Positions 1-10,024 of a stretch of 64,000 nt of DNA are shown piece by piece (positions within the stretch are counted from its first letter, which is position 1; the number at the start of each line of letters is the position of its first letter). The notes beneath the pieces are model-generated. The model saw nothing but the letters and a program-made list of their open reading frames with translations, was not told where the DNA came from and ran no database searches. This DNA is from Triplophysa rosa. Its lineage: Eukaryota > Chordata > Actinopteri > Cypriniformes > Nemacheilidae. A program made the position numbers and the translations under genes. Location: NCBI RefSeq assembly GCF_024868665.1, contig NC_079900.1, positions 20,184,125-20,248,124 on the forward strand. The letters run 5' to 3'.

Positions 1-180
1 TCCATAACAAAAGCACTACACACTTTTAGTGCATAGAATAAGGAGAATTGGGATGCAGCAAATGTGTATTTTCTCAGTTTTGCAAAATTGACATTACACA
101 ATGACATCACAACATAATTTAGCAAGGTTAGCAACAAATTGACCTGCCTTTAGCGATCTTTCCTGAAAATGAGTTGGCAA

Positions 181-335
181 CAGTGGTGCAGTGGTAAATC
201 ATTGTGTTAGCAGCACAAAGGTCATGGGTTTGAATCCCGGGGAACACACATACTGAGCAAATATAAAGCCTGAATGCAATGTAAGTTGCTTTGGATAAAA
301 GCGTCAGCCAAATGCATAACTATAAATGTTAATGA
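181..335 (+). repeat. tRNA-derived SINE
   Basis: The 5' part carries pol III promoter boxes of a tRNA-like head: an A-box-like GTGGTGCAGTGGTAAAT near 185 and a B-box-like GGGTTTGAATCCC near 226. The 3' part, from about 281, reads GTAAGTTGCTTTGGATAAAA followed by GCGTCAGCCAAATGCAT, the tail shared by fish SINEs and L2-type LINEs. It is a short dispersed retroelement and not a functional tRNA gene, because the tRNA fold is not kept beyond the boxes. Confidence 0.85.
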
Positions 336-559
336 CTTATGTACTAGCATAAGAAATAAAGGAAACAAACATATTGACAGAAAGAAAGACAATCACTCAT
401 GGCTGCTTCAGTATCTTTAGGAATCTATAATAAACACAGACGGATAAAAGTGTTGCTCAATATAAACGGCAAACACTTTACTGTAGAACACTGTACAGAT
501 GTTGGTATTTAATGCTAAACTTACATCACATGACAGCAGTTTGAAGTTATGGCTGCACT

Positions 560-1224
560 CAGTGACTTTGATTGGAGGTAGCTGGGTGGGTGTTGTAGGG
601 AGTGGGGGGGCTTGTTGGTTGTGGTTCGGGGCGTTTCATTTGTTGGGACTGTGTGGGTCTGGTCTGGTTGGTCTTGTTTTGTGGTCGATGTCGGACAACA
701 GAGGAATAAAGTTAATTATGCCATTACTACTTTTCCCTGGTTGTTCCTCTGTTGTCTGTTGTTGATCTCGGAATGGGACCGGGTTGGACCTGCACGGTTT
801 CGGCGGGTGGGGCTTCCTGGGTCGCGGCTCGTGGGCTCTCCCTGTTCTTCATGGATGTTGCTCGGTGGCTTTGGTCGGGGTCACTGAGTGCAGCCATGAC
901 ACGTCAGAGGAGATCTGGCCCTCCCGGCTGAGCCTGGTTCCTCCCGAGGTTTTTTTTTCTCCATTATTCATCATTGGAGTTTGGGTTCCTCGCCACAGCA
1001 GTGCAGTGCAGTGTTGGCTTGCTCACCGGGAGACTGCATTTATTTATTTATTTATTTATTAGATATTATTTATTATAATGATCTTGCTTGGTCTATAAAC
1101 ACCATGCACTGTGCTGTGTTTTACCTTTCTGTGTTTTTCTTATTTGCTCCTGTAAAGCTGCTTTGGAACAATGCACATTGTGAAAAGCGCTATATAAATA
1201 TAATTGAATTGAATTGAATTGAAT
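560..1224 (+). repeat. Degenerate retroelement-like repeat with GAATT tail
   Basis: The last 80 bases read like a recurring teleost repeat tail (TGTAAAGCTGCTTTGGAACA, then AAAGCGCTATATAAATA) ending in tandem GAATT units at 1205-1224. A TTTA-rich tract lies at 1038-1062. Overlapping short frames in the preceding G-rich stretch have no recognisable domain. I read this as the 3' end of an old non-LTR element; the class is uncertain. Confidence 0.55.
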
Positions 1225-2523
1225 GTTCGTTTCTATTGTGATGTTCTGTAAAAGAAGCCTATTAAACATAGAAAAATAATGTGATCGTTAAAAATAACTC
1301 CCATTGCTGCCAGTTCAATTATGGTCTGTTTGTAAGTGCACTGGTAATATTTCTGCAGTTTGTCAATATCCAGATGACCCGTTACATTCGTTCAGTTGAC
1401 ATCAGTGCAGTGTGGAACGCTGTATCCCATAATGCAATGCAACTTCACCGTCCATTTCCAACGTGACTCAAAGAAATCTCTCTCAACCGTGAAATTTCAG
1501 ATTCTGGAGTCTTGACTCAATATTTAATCAAACTGCTGAGAAATATAATGAATGTATTTCTTGTCGAGTTGTGTGTCTGATGTACAGACTCCTGCTGGGA
1601 TGTGGATGGTTATCAGATTAAACCCCCGTCACCCCCCGCTGGCAGTGATTTACACCTCTGGGTGTCCATATGTAGGTCAACAGCCCATCAGCATCTATCA
1701 GCACAGCATCCTTTCATTTCCACACACACTGATGCTCAAATGAACCTCTCGTGAGGTCACACTTTCTCTATCTAGGTCACAGTCAGGTTGAGCTTCACCA
1801 GCTGATGTTTGAAAACACAGACCACACGTTTATTCCTGCAAATATAACTGTTGACTTATGAAGATCAGACTGTAAACAATCATCTAACTAATGCTTAACA
1901 GTGCACTAGCAACCACTTAAAGAAAAGTTGTGCTCTCGTGAACTCGCACCATAGGCTGACAAGCCAGAGGAGAACGTCGTTATTTTGGTTTGTTTTCGCA
2001 CAGAAAGTATTCTCATCGCTTCAAAAAAGATCAATTGAGCCACTATGAGCGGATGGACCACTTGAACCATGTCTTCAGTACTTTTCTGGGCCTTGACAAC
2101 AACTATAACCATGATGTCTACGAGGAGGCCTGGAAATCTCTCGCATGTCACCTAAAATATCTTTATTTGTGTTCCGAAGACGCCAGGAGGTCTTAAAACA
2201 TGTTGAACGCCATGTGGGTGTGTAAAAAAATCACACAATTTTGATTTTGAGAGGAAGAGTCCCATAGCAACCCCCTACCCTAACCTCCACACAGGTCACC
2301 ATAGAAAGCAGTCAGAAGATCACCAGAGACCGGCTCTAAACACGATGATGTGACTGGTGTTCAGTAGAGTCACACACACACAAACACGAGACCTGTCGAG
2401 CACACGGCGCACACAACATCTTTAGAATGGCCATTCAGCTGATATAATCATCCACAGCACGGCTTTGTCCTGTCCTATATGATAAACTGTAATACAGTCT
2501 ATCATACAGTTGTAATATCGGTC
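1225..2523. other. Stretch without a supportable gene
   Basis: Short open frames on both strands (for example around 1552-1743 and 1906-2196) show no known domain, no conserved splice context and no repeat partner in the window. One feature of note is a sequence at about 1424-1441, TATCCCATAATGCAATGC, which resembles the ZNF143 (Staf) promoter motif. No gene start is visible next to it. Confidence 0.5.
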
Positions 2524-3300
2524 TAGGGCTGGGCGGAATGACGGAATATTCCGTTGCTGCGGAATAAAATGTCAACCGTAAAGCCCATTGCACATGAGTC
2601 CGCACAAATATCCACACGTTAAAAAATAAATACGACCTCACGTTGTGTCAATCACATTTACACGCTGCCTCCGATATTTTCGTCCGTCATAAAAAAATTC
2701 GGACCGGGTTCGATTTTCTGCGTTTTTCGCATCCGTCAAGCATTTTGAGTGGCCTTTTATAACAATTCAGAGACACCGTACAAACAAGAGGCAAATACGA
2801 AAAAACGCATACGACAATTTCGGACTGTATGTGCAAAGACCTTTAGAGATTTTTCTATTCCGTGTATTCCGCGGAATGTAAATAAGTAGGCGTGGTTAAC
2901 TCGGCGCTCTGCAAATTAGGCGCTATTCTGAAAAAACTAATGAATTAATCCACCCGTAACAAATGAACGTATCAAACATTCTTTTGACCTTCTTTCAGTC
3001 TGTAGTTTAGTGATGCGCTCCAGTCCGGCGCTTCTCTCACCCGCAGTGCTCGTGCAGGGATCTGCGCCAGCGTTTAAAAAAGCTCATTCTCAACACGTAT
3101 TTCAGAAGTCAGGTTGTTTTGTAAAGCTGTTTTAATAAAGTTTAACTTCAGGCGAGCCAAGGTGAAATTGTGTTGAAATGCGCGATGATGCTCGCGAGCG
3201 CGTGAGCGCTTTGATGTGACTCGCTTCTACCTCCAGTTTTGGGAGACGCGTGAGAAGTCACCAGAGACTTGCAGTGCAGAAACAAGCCAGAGAATAAACA
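2524..3300. repeat. Dispersed repeat R1, copy 1 (interrupted)
   Basis: This stretch is a direct copy of 28808-29330. Both contain the GGGCTGGGCGG start, ATTCCGCGG core, GTAGGCGTGGTTAACTCGGC, and the segment with ACTCGCAGTGCTCGTGCAG-like text. Copy 1 is interrupted by a roughly 265-base insertion near 2580-2846 that copy 2 lacks. Confidence 0.75.
2580..2846. mobile_element. Short DNA transposon inserted in repeat R1
   Basis: Comparison with the uninterrupted copy near 28868 gives an empty site. The insert begins AGCCCATTGCACATGAGTCCG and ends with CGGACTGTATGTGCAAAGACC, an imperfect terminal inverted repeat. Flanks read TAA on the left and TAG on the right, compatible with a 3-bp TWA target duplication as made by PIF/Harbinger elements. 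Superfamily assignment is inference. Confidence 0.6.
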
Positions 3301-3487
3301 AATAGAATTATAATGGGAGATTGTTTCATGATATATATAGTTACCGTGAAATAAAATTACTCATTCTGTGAAATAGATTTTTGGCCATTCCGCTCTGGGA
3401 TGGCTAATCGCTCTCGTGGGTAACACAGGACAATGACACTGCGGGTCATGACCGGGTGACTGAATTGATTGTAACACCACATGCTAT

Positions 3488-3643
3488 CACGTTCAGCGGG
3501 CTTTGGTAACGTACCAGATGGGTGCAACTTAACATTCTTCAAAATATCTTCTTTTGCAGAAGAACGTAATACAGGTTTGAAATGACACTAGCGTGAGTTA
3601 ATGATGACAGAATTTGCATTTTGGAGTGAACTATCCCTTTAAA
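3488..3643. repeat. Partial palindromic MITE (GATAGTTCACCC family)
   Basis: The end reads GTGAACTATCCCTTTAA and internally there is CAAAATATCTTCTTTTGCAGA and AATGATGACAGAATTTGCAT. This is the right half of the commonest MITE in the window; full copies are at 4727-4989, 23440-23750, 41890-42180 and 44238-44575. Confidence 0.8.
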
Positions 3644-3699
3644 ACATTTAATAACTTGTTTTAACATCCCCATAATCAGCTGTTAAGCACATTACTTAC

Positions 3700-6600
3700 A
3701 AGGATATTGTCAGGCTTCAGATCCTGATGGATGACATTTTTTGAATGGATGTATTCTACGGCCATTGAAATGTCCAGGGCAACAAAATGACTGTCGTTTC
3801 CTTCAAGCTACGAAAATAAATTAAAATGACAAAATATTGAAGGTTTTTTATTTGCATCACAAATCTCATGACAGTTCACATACAGTACATGTTTAAAAAA
3901 CCTCATAGGAGCTTAGATAAAAACATTATTAAAGAGTGTAAATGTACACAATAGCAAGTCAAATGCTGGTTAAACCCAATGTATACTAAAAAATGATTGA
4001 ACGATTACGCTTAGTTCTGCAATCTGTAACTTCTTGTTAGACATCCCTGTTTAAACCATAAATTGTGGGTTTCTTTGCATGTGTTTAAGTGAAATAACTT
4101 CCAAATGACATTTCCCATGTAATGAACACCACCTAGGCTCAACTTACTATTACTGTTATTAAGCTAACCATTGTATCATTTTAAACACTTTTTATATACT
4201 TGCTTAATAACTGATTTTTGTTCATTTCAGTTTTAAGGGGATAACTACTATGCTATAAATATAAACAAATTTGAAAAATCTAACATTTTTTTTCACAAAT
4301 GTTACATGCAAAAATAGACTCACCTTAACACAAGCATTGTCACTGTGTAGCACATTATCCAGGGTTGTACCATGAATGTATTCATTGGCCAGCAAGAACG
4401 TGTTTTCAGTGTGGGCTGCTGCCATGAGTCGTACAATATTGGGATGGCTCAATCGCCTGGAAATTACATACATGCATACATGTAAAATTGTCATATTATA
4501 TATAATAGTCATTTCGCAGGCTATTACCAGCCTATGCAAAAAGCAAGCTAATAAAATATATATTCCAATAAGAGTATACCATAAACAGCACACAGGAACA
4601 ATAGATTTCCAATTTGCCTACATTACGCACTAAAAGTATTTGCATTTTAGTATGCTCACACAGGGACATACTAACACAAAACGAAGTATAAACATTGTTG
4701 TCTAGATGAAGTTGTGATCATTACAGTGATAGTTCACCCAAAAACAATCTGTCAACATTTACTCTCCCTTTTGTCATTTCAAACCTGTATAATTTCTTTG
4801 TGGAACACAAAAGAAGATATTTTGAGAAATGTCTCAGTGGTTTAGTTTCCATCAATAAAGTAATGAGTCCAGTGTTGTAACCAACTTTCTTCAAAATATA
4901 TCTTTTTGTGTTACGTGAAGAAAGTCAACAGTTTGCAATGAATGAGTCAATGAGGAAAAAATTCATTTTTGGGTAAACTATCACTTTAACAGTCACACAT
5001 ATATACAGACACAAATACAGCTCTTCTTTCCATTTAAGTATTCATCATTATGTAATGTTTACCGTATACATGCATTTATTAATTCAGTGACACATCACTA
5101 ATTTTATTAATGCAGTGTATTGTATGCAATTACTGCCTTTATTCCAAAACATATTTCATAGTAATATTTACTTGAAATTTTAATGACCATCTTACATTGA
5201 GACGAGAATCTCATGCTGTATGTCCTGATCTTGAAGTCCTGCTATGCCATATGGAATCCTCTTTATGGCAGCTGGGGTTCCCTGAAAAGAACCTAGATAT
5301 ACTTTCCCAAATGTTCCTTCACCCAACAGGTTCTGTTCACTGTAACTGATTAGTGATTTGTCCACTAATGGCAGGCGTGGAGAATACACTAAGATATCAA
5401 ATAACAAAGACACAATCTACATCAACATTTAACCATTTTTGTATTTTTAAAGGCATGATTCCAGTTTTAGCATCTTTTTTTTAACTTAGTGTATGACTTG
5501 ACTAGTTGTATTACTTACATGACGGTAAAATGGTGACAACATTAGATGACACATAAAACACCTCATTTTGTGGGCAAACACCTTCTTTCATGGGCTTCTC
5601 TGGATTAGGAGTTGCAATTTGAATCTCTGGAACTGAGGTCTCCCTTGCACCCTGATCTGGAATTAAGAAAATATTAAAATGAAAATGGTGTCATTATTTA
5701 CTCTCATGTGATTTCAAACATATACTTCATACAAAACACTTTGCCTAGCTCTCCTACATACAGTTCTTAGGGCCATGTTTTGTCAGGCATCCTATACAAA
5801 GGAATCCATACAACTCAATTTTTTTCTGAATCCTCAATAGATATATGATAACATATCTACCATATTATTAACTTAGTATCTTCCCTTCCTCTGGAGCTCT
5901 GTTTTATTCGTCCATGGTGAACAGCTTACAGCAGCTCAAATTTAATTATTACAAGACAATATTTCATGTCGATTTATTTATTTTTAAGAACCTGCGTATC
6001 AATGGATAATGTAATGTCAGCCAATCATTAATGACCTGAGCTGTTCACAATTTAATTTAGGTGCATAAAGAAGTGTTTCAAAGGCATTTTAGTGTTGCAC
6101 ACTAAAAATAACAGAATTCCACTTTGAACAACATGATTACAATGCCTATTTTCTGGGTGAAGTATTCCTTTAAGGATTTACCTGTACCTGAATCAGCACT
6201 AGTGGATCTTGCTGCACCTGGATCTGAATTTGTGGATGTTCCTGTGCCTCCATTCAAAGATCTCTCAGAATGTGGATCTGGACTAGCATCAGCACTTGCG
6301 TTTCTCCTAGAACTTTTACCTAAACTTAAGGATTCTCCCTGCAGCTGAACCTCTACCATATATCTTTCTACACTTGGCTGTGATGATCTTCCTACACATC
6401 TAGATCCCTTAGGTTGGAAGTCCTACAGTCAAAAAAAAACTAAATAACTATCAGGGCCTAATTAAACATTCTTCTTATGTCATTGTTTATACTGACAATA
6501 TTGACAAAATTAACCAATTTATGTTGTTTTACCATGTCCGAGTCTTCCATTTCATCATTTCCTTGAAGAAAGGAGCATTTAATAGATACATCAATTTTAT

Positions 6601-7817
6601 TTCAAATCATTAGCAACAATAAAGTAATATTAACAAAATGCATAACGTTGTCACTGGAATTGAAAACATACCTAATGCTGAACTGCTTTCACCGAGGCAG
6701 ATAATATCTGTAGACACAACAAAATATGTAATAAGTACCAAAGGGATTATAACTCAGACAGTAAACATCTCCTTCCGAAATCTATAGTACAATACCCATT
6801 TCTCTACGTCCAATATAAAATGTTCTCTTCCAAGGAGTTGGAATCTCAGAGACAGATCCATATTCTTGGTTAAACTGCTCCTTTGTCCACCTTGTGCCAT
6901 CTGAATGGCAAAGAGTAAATGTACTTCCCTCTCTTTCCTTTTCTGTCCAAAATGCCTCCTGTGCAATACGTATCAGTTCATCATAATCTTCTGTGCCTGC
7001 CACTATGATCCTTGGTGGGGCTTCTTCAAGAATGACTTTTTGATATCTGCCTGGTTTTTTGGATGTGCGTGGTTTCCACTCCATGGGACTCATTTTTATC
7101 TTGCAATACAATATAAATATAAGGTTGTTAACATTCCTTAAAGCTTACGCTAATCATGTTAAATAGTTATAACAACACCATAAGCAATGCAAAAACTCAC
7201 CTTTAATAGGGTCTTTTCTTTCTGACGAAGGGGAAACTGACATTTTTTCACCTGGGGTTTTATTAACTGTTTTGCCTTGGTAAATACTTGTGCTGCATCT
7301 TAATAGAGAGATTGGTTAATATTTCCAACAGTACAGTAACAAACAGTAACAGCACCCTGAAATAAAAGAACTGGCAACTGAGCAACAAAACAAACATTTT
7401 TATGATGCATTAATATCACTTTTAATTGTGTCTCCTTACCCATATATGCCTTCTCATTTTTTTCTTTTGTCTCTATAAAATTAGAAGGAAACATTTTTAA
7501 TACAGAGGAAAAGGAATAAGGAAAAATAAGTCAATAGGTAAATAAGAAGTGGAATACCCAATGTTCCTAGACTTCCTCCACTATGTGCCTCTTCTCCACA
7601 CAATAAATGTTTTACTCTGGCATCAAAGCCCTTTTGTGTAAGTTCATCTAGAAATCAAATTTAGTAATAAATCAATTTCAAACATATTACAACCTGTAGT
7701 ATGCATCCAGTCACAAGCAAAGCTATTATAAAGCAATTTAATGAAACATTACTGTTTGAATTACATACCATTTTCCAGTTGTTTTCGTAATTCATCGTAT
7801 GATTTTATCTTATCCAT
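3700..7817 (-). CDS. Partial TKL-like protein kinase gene (12 exons, 3' end missing)
   Basis: Exons on the minus strand join in one frame: 7817-7769, 7647-7558, 7472-7440, 7292-7201, 7099-6796, 6707-6672, 6561-6533, 6422-6182, 5656-5519, 5388-5196, 4456-4324, 3807-3700, giving 482 codons with no stop. The kinase domain starts in exon 10 with a glycine loop, GEGTFGKVYLGSFQ, and the ATP-binding lysine in AAIKRI. Exon 11 has HPNIVRLMAA and EYIHGTTLDNVL. Exon 12 ends just after the catalytic loop HQDLKPDNIL, where the usual HRD is HQD. The style suggests a tyrosine-kinase-like (RIPK/IRAK/MLK type) serine/threonine kinase. No exon with the DFG and APE motifs was found between 1 and 3699, so the gene either runs off the left edge or is truncated. 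Exon 5 encodes an unrecognised compact domain (about PRIIVAGTEDYDELIRIAQE to TFYIGRRE), and exon 8 a Ser/Gly/Asp-rich linker. The ATG at 7817 follows a possible splice acceptor, so an upstream exon in the N gap is possible. Confidence 0.75.
4727..4989. repeat. Palindromic MITE (GATAGTTCACCC family)
   Basis: It begins GTGATAGTTCACCCAAAAAC and ends GGGTAAACTATCACTTTAA, with the internal mirrored ACACAAAAGAAGATATTTTG. It lies in kinase intron 10, between 5196 and 4456. Confidence 0.85.
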
Positions 7818-7907
7818 CCCTTCAAAAAAAAAGACGTTTGCACATTTCAGTTTTATTAGCAGAACGCCAGTTTATACTTATATAGTTTATTTTAACGTTT
7901 TCATCAA

Positions 7908-8007
7908 NNNNNNNNNNNNNNNNNNNNNNNNNNNNNNNNNNNNNNNNNNNNNNNNNNNNNNNNNNNNNNNNNNNNNNNNNNNNNNNNNNNNNNNNNNNNN
8001 NNNNNNN
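7908..8007. other. Assembly gap of 100 N
   Basis: Exactly 100 N, the usual placeholder for a gap of unknown size. It separates the first visible kinase exon from gene A, so upstream exons of either gene could be hidden here. Confidence 0.99.
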
Positions 8008-8098
8008 ATATAACCAATTCTTTCTTTAATCACTTATTCATGCCTTTATTTGCAACGCTGGAATGTCTGAAACAGGCCTTTCTGGCCTTTCTGGCTCC

Positions 8099-8334
8099 AA
8101 TCTGTGGAGCCAGAATTCTTGCTAGTTGGTAGGGGATCAAATACTTATTTCACTGACTGAAATGCAAATCAATTTATAACCTTTATATAACATTTTTTCC
8201 CCCTGATTTTTTTTAATATTCTGTGTCTATCAGTTAAAATAAACCCACCATAAAAATTATAGACCCTTCATTTGTTTGTAAGTAGGCAAACTTACAAAAT
8301 CAGCAGGGGATCAAATACTTATTTCCCTCACTGT
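8099..8334. mobile_element. Tc1/mariner-type terminal fragment, copy 1
   Basis: This is nearly identical to 21967-22202. It ends in GATCAAATACTTATTTCCCTCACTGTA, whose reverse complement is the familiar CAGTGAGGGAAATAAGTATT end of fish Tc1-like elements. A second GGGGATCAAATACTTATTTC is at the other side (8130), so this is a short non-autonomous copy without transposase. Confidence 0.75.
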
Positions 8335-8380
8335 ATATGTTATTTATTTTTGTCCATAACACATTTTTTACTTTCGCAGA

Positions 8381-9420
8381 GAATGTGGCCATGATGATAT
8401 ACACAGTATTTTGTGTACAGCTGATGTTGTGTTTAGGGACACCCCAAGGGTAATATTCTTATGTCAATCTAAATTGCATGGGAAAACTTGTTTGTGAGTT
8501 GTTGAGCTGTAGTTTTTTTTCTGTCATTGACAGGCTGAATGTAAAATATCAATGGACAGTCAGCAGCAGTGTGAAATAAATCAGCCAGTTATTATGATAA
8601 AGAAGGAGGTACATGATGTTGAAATTACAAGATGGGACAGCAGTGAAAAGGGTCAGTCATATCATATACCTTCTAACTTTTTTAAGCTTATATTAAAGTA
8701 AAGTATAATTGCTGAAACGCAACCATTGAAGTTACTATTTGCAAACCATTACATTTTCCTAAAACAGGAACCCAGGTTGCCCACTGTGGTGAAGATAAGC
8801 CTACAGTATAGTAAGCCTGTCATCTATCAAGGATGCTGTAGATAAAGTTCCTTATGTTGACGAAGGAAGCCAAGAAAACAACAACAAAGGCCCCACCCCG
8901 AGCAGAATCACTGAAATCAAAGAGAAACATCTCACCTGGAAAAATGACAGTAAATCAAACATTGCGGTTTTCATTCAGCACATGTGCACGACAAACGGAT
9001 AATTCTTCATTAAGTCAGCAACAGAGTTTAAATGCCCCAAAGCTCATGAGAACTTGCAGTGACGTTGTCTCAATAGACAAGCGTTTTGTTTGCAGCTACT
9101 GTTCAAAGAGGTTCAGGTGTTTCAGTCAACTCGAGGTACATCAGAGGAGTCACAAAGGTGAGAAGCCGTACAGGTGCACGCTTTGCGGAAAGAGGTACGC
9201 TCAGAAAGGACACCTGTACACCCATCAGCGCACACACACCGGAGAGAAGCTGTATCGTTGTCTGCTCTGTGGAAAAGGCTTCATTCAGAAATGTACTCTG
9301 GATATGCATCTGCGAAGTCACACCGGAGAAAAACCATTCACTTGTGGCAAATGTGGCAAAGGATTTACGAAGAAATGTAACCTTAATAAACATCTTTCTT
9401 GTCAGTCTTGCAATAGCTGA
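8381..9420 (+). pseudogene. Gene A: C2H2 zinc-finger gene, coding frame broken by stops
   Basis: Candidate exons are 8381-8450 (weak; reads ECGHDDIHSIL), 8534-8651 (reads QPVIMIKKEVHDVEI, the acidic IKEE-like exon of this family, phase 1 at its end) and 8768-9420. The last exon is in the same frame as its four zinc fingers but holds three stops, TAG 8809, TAA 8812 and TAG 8839, within 36 bases. A 188-residue protein could still start at ATG 8854. Fingers run from about residue 77: CSYCSKRF, CTLCGKRYAQ, CLLCGKGFIQ and CGKCGKGFTK, with HTGEK-type linkers; the last finger is C2HC-like. C2H2 fingers bind DNA in the nucleus. The coiled-coil exon 1 seen in genes B, C and E is absent and may lie in the N gap. 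Either a pseudogene or a gene with a shortened N-terminus. Confidence 0.6.
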
Positions 9421-10024
9421 CCAATGAAACTATGATGAACTTTGATATTTGTGCACTTTTTCATTTTTATGTTCACAAAAAAATACAGAAACACATTTTT
9501 AATATATGTGGTTACTCCATATGCAAATATGGCGCATCATACTCAACAATAAATACAAAACTGTGCACACTCCTAAATAGTTGTCTTCTCTCCCTCACAA
9601 GTAGAAATGACCAGGTGGTAAAATCAGACTTTATTGACCAAGTCAACGGAGCCAAAGACAAGTACAGACAACAATGCATATATAATTGCTGATATTTGAC
9701 AATCTTCCAGATATCTTCCAGTGTCTTCAACAGAACAAAGAAATGCATATAGGTTTGGAACAATCTGAGTGTAAGTGAATATTGACAGAATTTTCATTTT
9801 TTGGGGAAGTATCCCTTTAAGTACGCCTTTCTATAAGCTGCGTTACGGTAATTCTTCCCATGATGCTTTTCTGTTGGACGATATTTATGGTTGGGCTCTG
9901 TCTGCACAAATATCGTAATGAACGTAGTGACATTCTCTTTGTCGAGAAAAGTAAACGTAACTTCATTGCGAGATCACGGCGGGAGATGCGAACTGGAATT
10001 CGCTTTTTCTAAAATCTCGCGTAA
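9421..10024. other. Spacer between gene A and gene B, with MITE end and gene B promoter
   Basis: About 9710-9822 is a half-copy of the GATAGTTCACCC MITE, ending GGGGAAGTATCCCTTTAAG. From 9840 to 10024 the sequence is promoter-like DNA for gene B, including the motif recorded at 9845-9868. Short frames at 9432-9763 have no support. Confidence 0.6.
9845..9868 (+). promoter_or_regulatory. Conserved ZNF143-like promoter motif, gene B
   Basis: TACGGTAATTCTTCCCATGATGC lies about 160-180 bases before the gene B start codon. The same block recurs before gene C (15718-15742) and gene E (24672-24695). The TTCCCATGATGC core resembles the ZNF143/Staf site. Function is inferred from conservation and position. 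Confidence 0.5.

Noticed and set aside
181..260. Possible functional tRNA gene
   Set aside because: Only the promoter boxes are kept; the SINE tail follows directly.
499..1062. Overlapping plus-strand frames of 80-90 residues
   Set aside because: They lie in a G-rich repeat with LINE-like tail, no domain, three frames open by composition.
1906..2196. Opposed frames, one reading DHLNHVFSTFLGLDNN
   Set aside because: No domain, no exon context; likely chance.
2990..3250. CpG-rich stretch considered as a promoter
   Set aside because: The same sequence recurs at 28990-29260 as a dispersed repeat.
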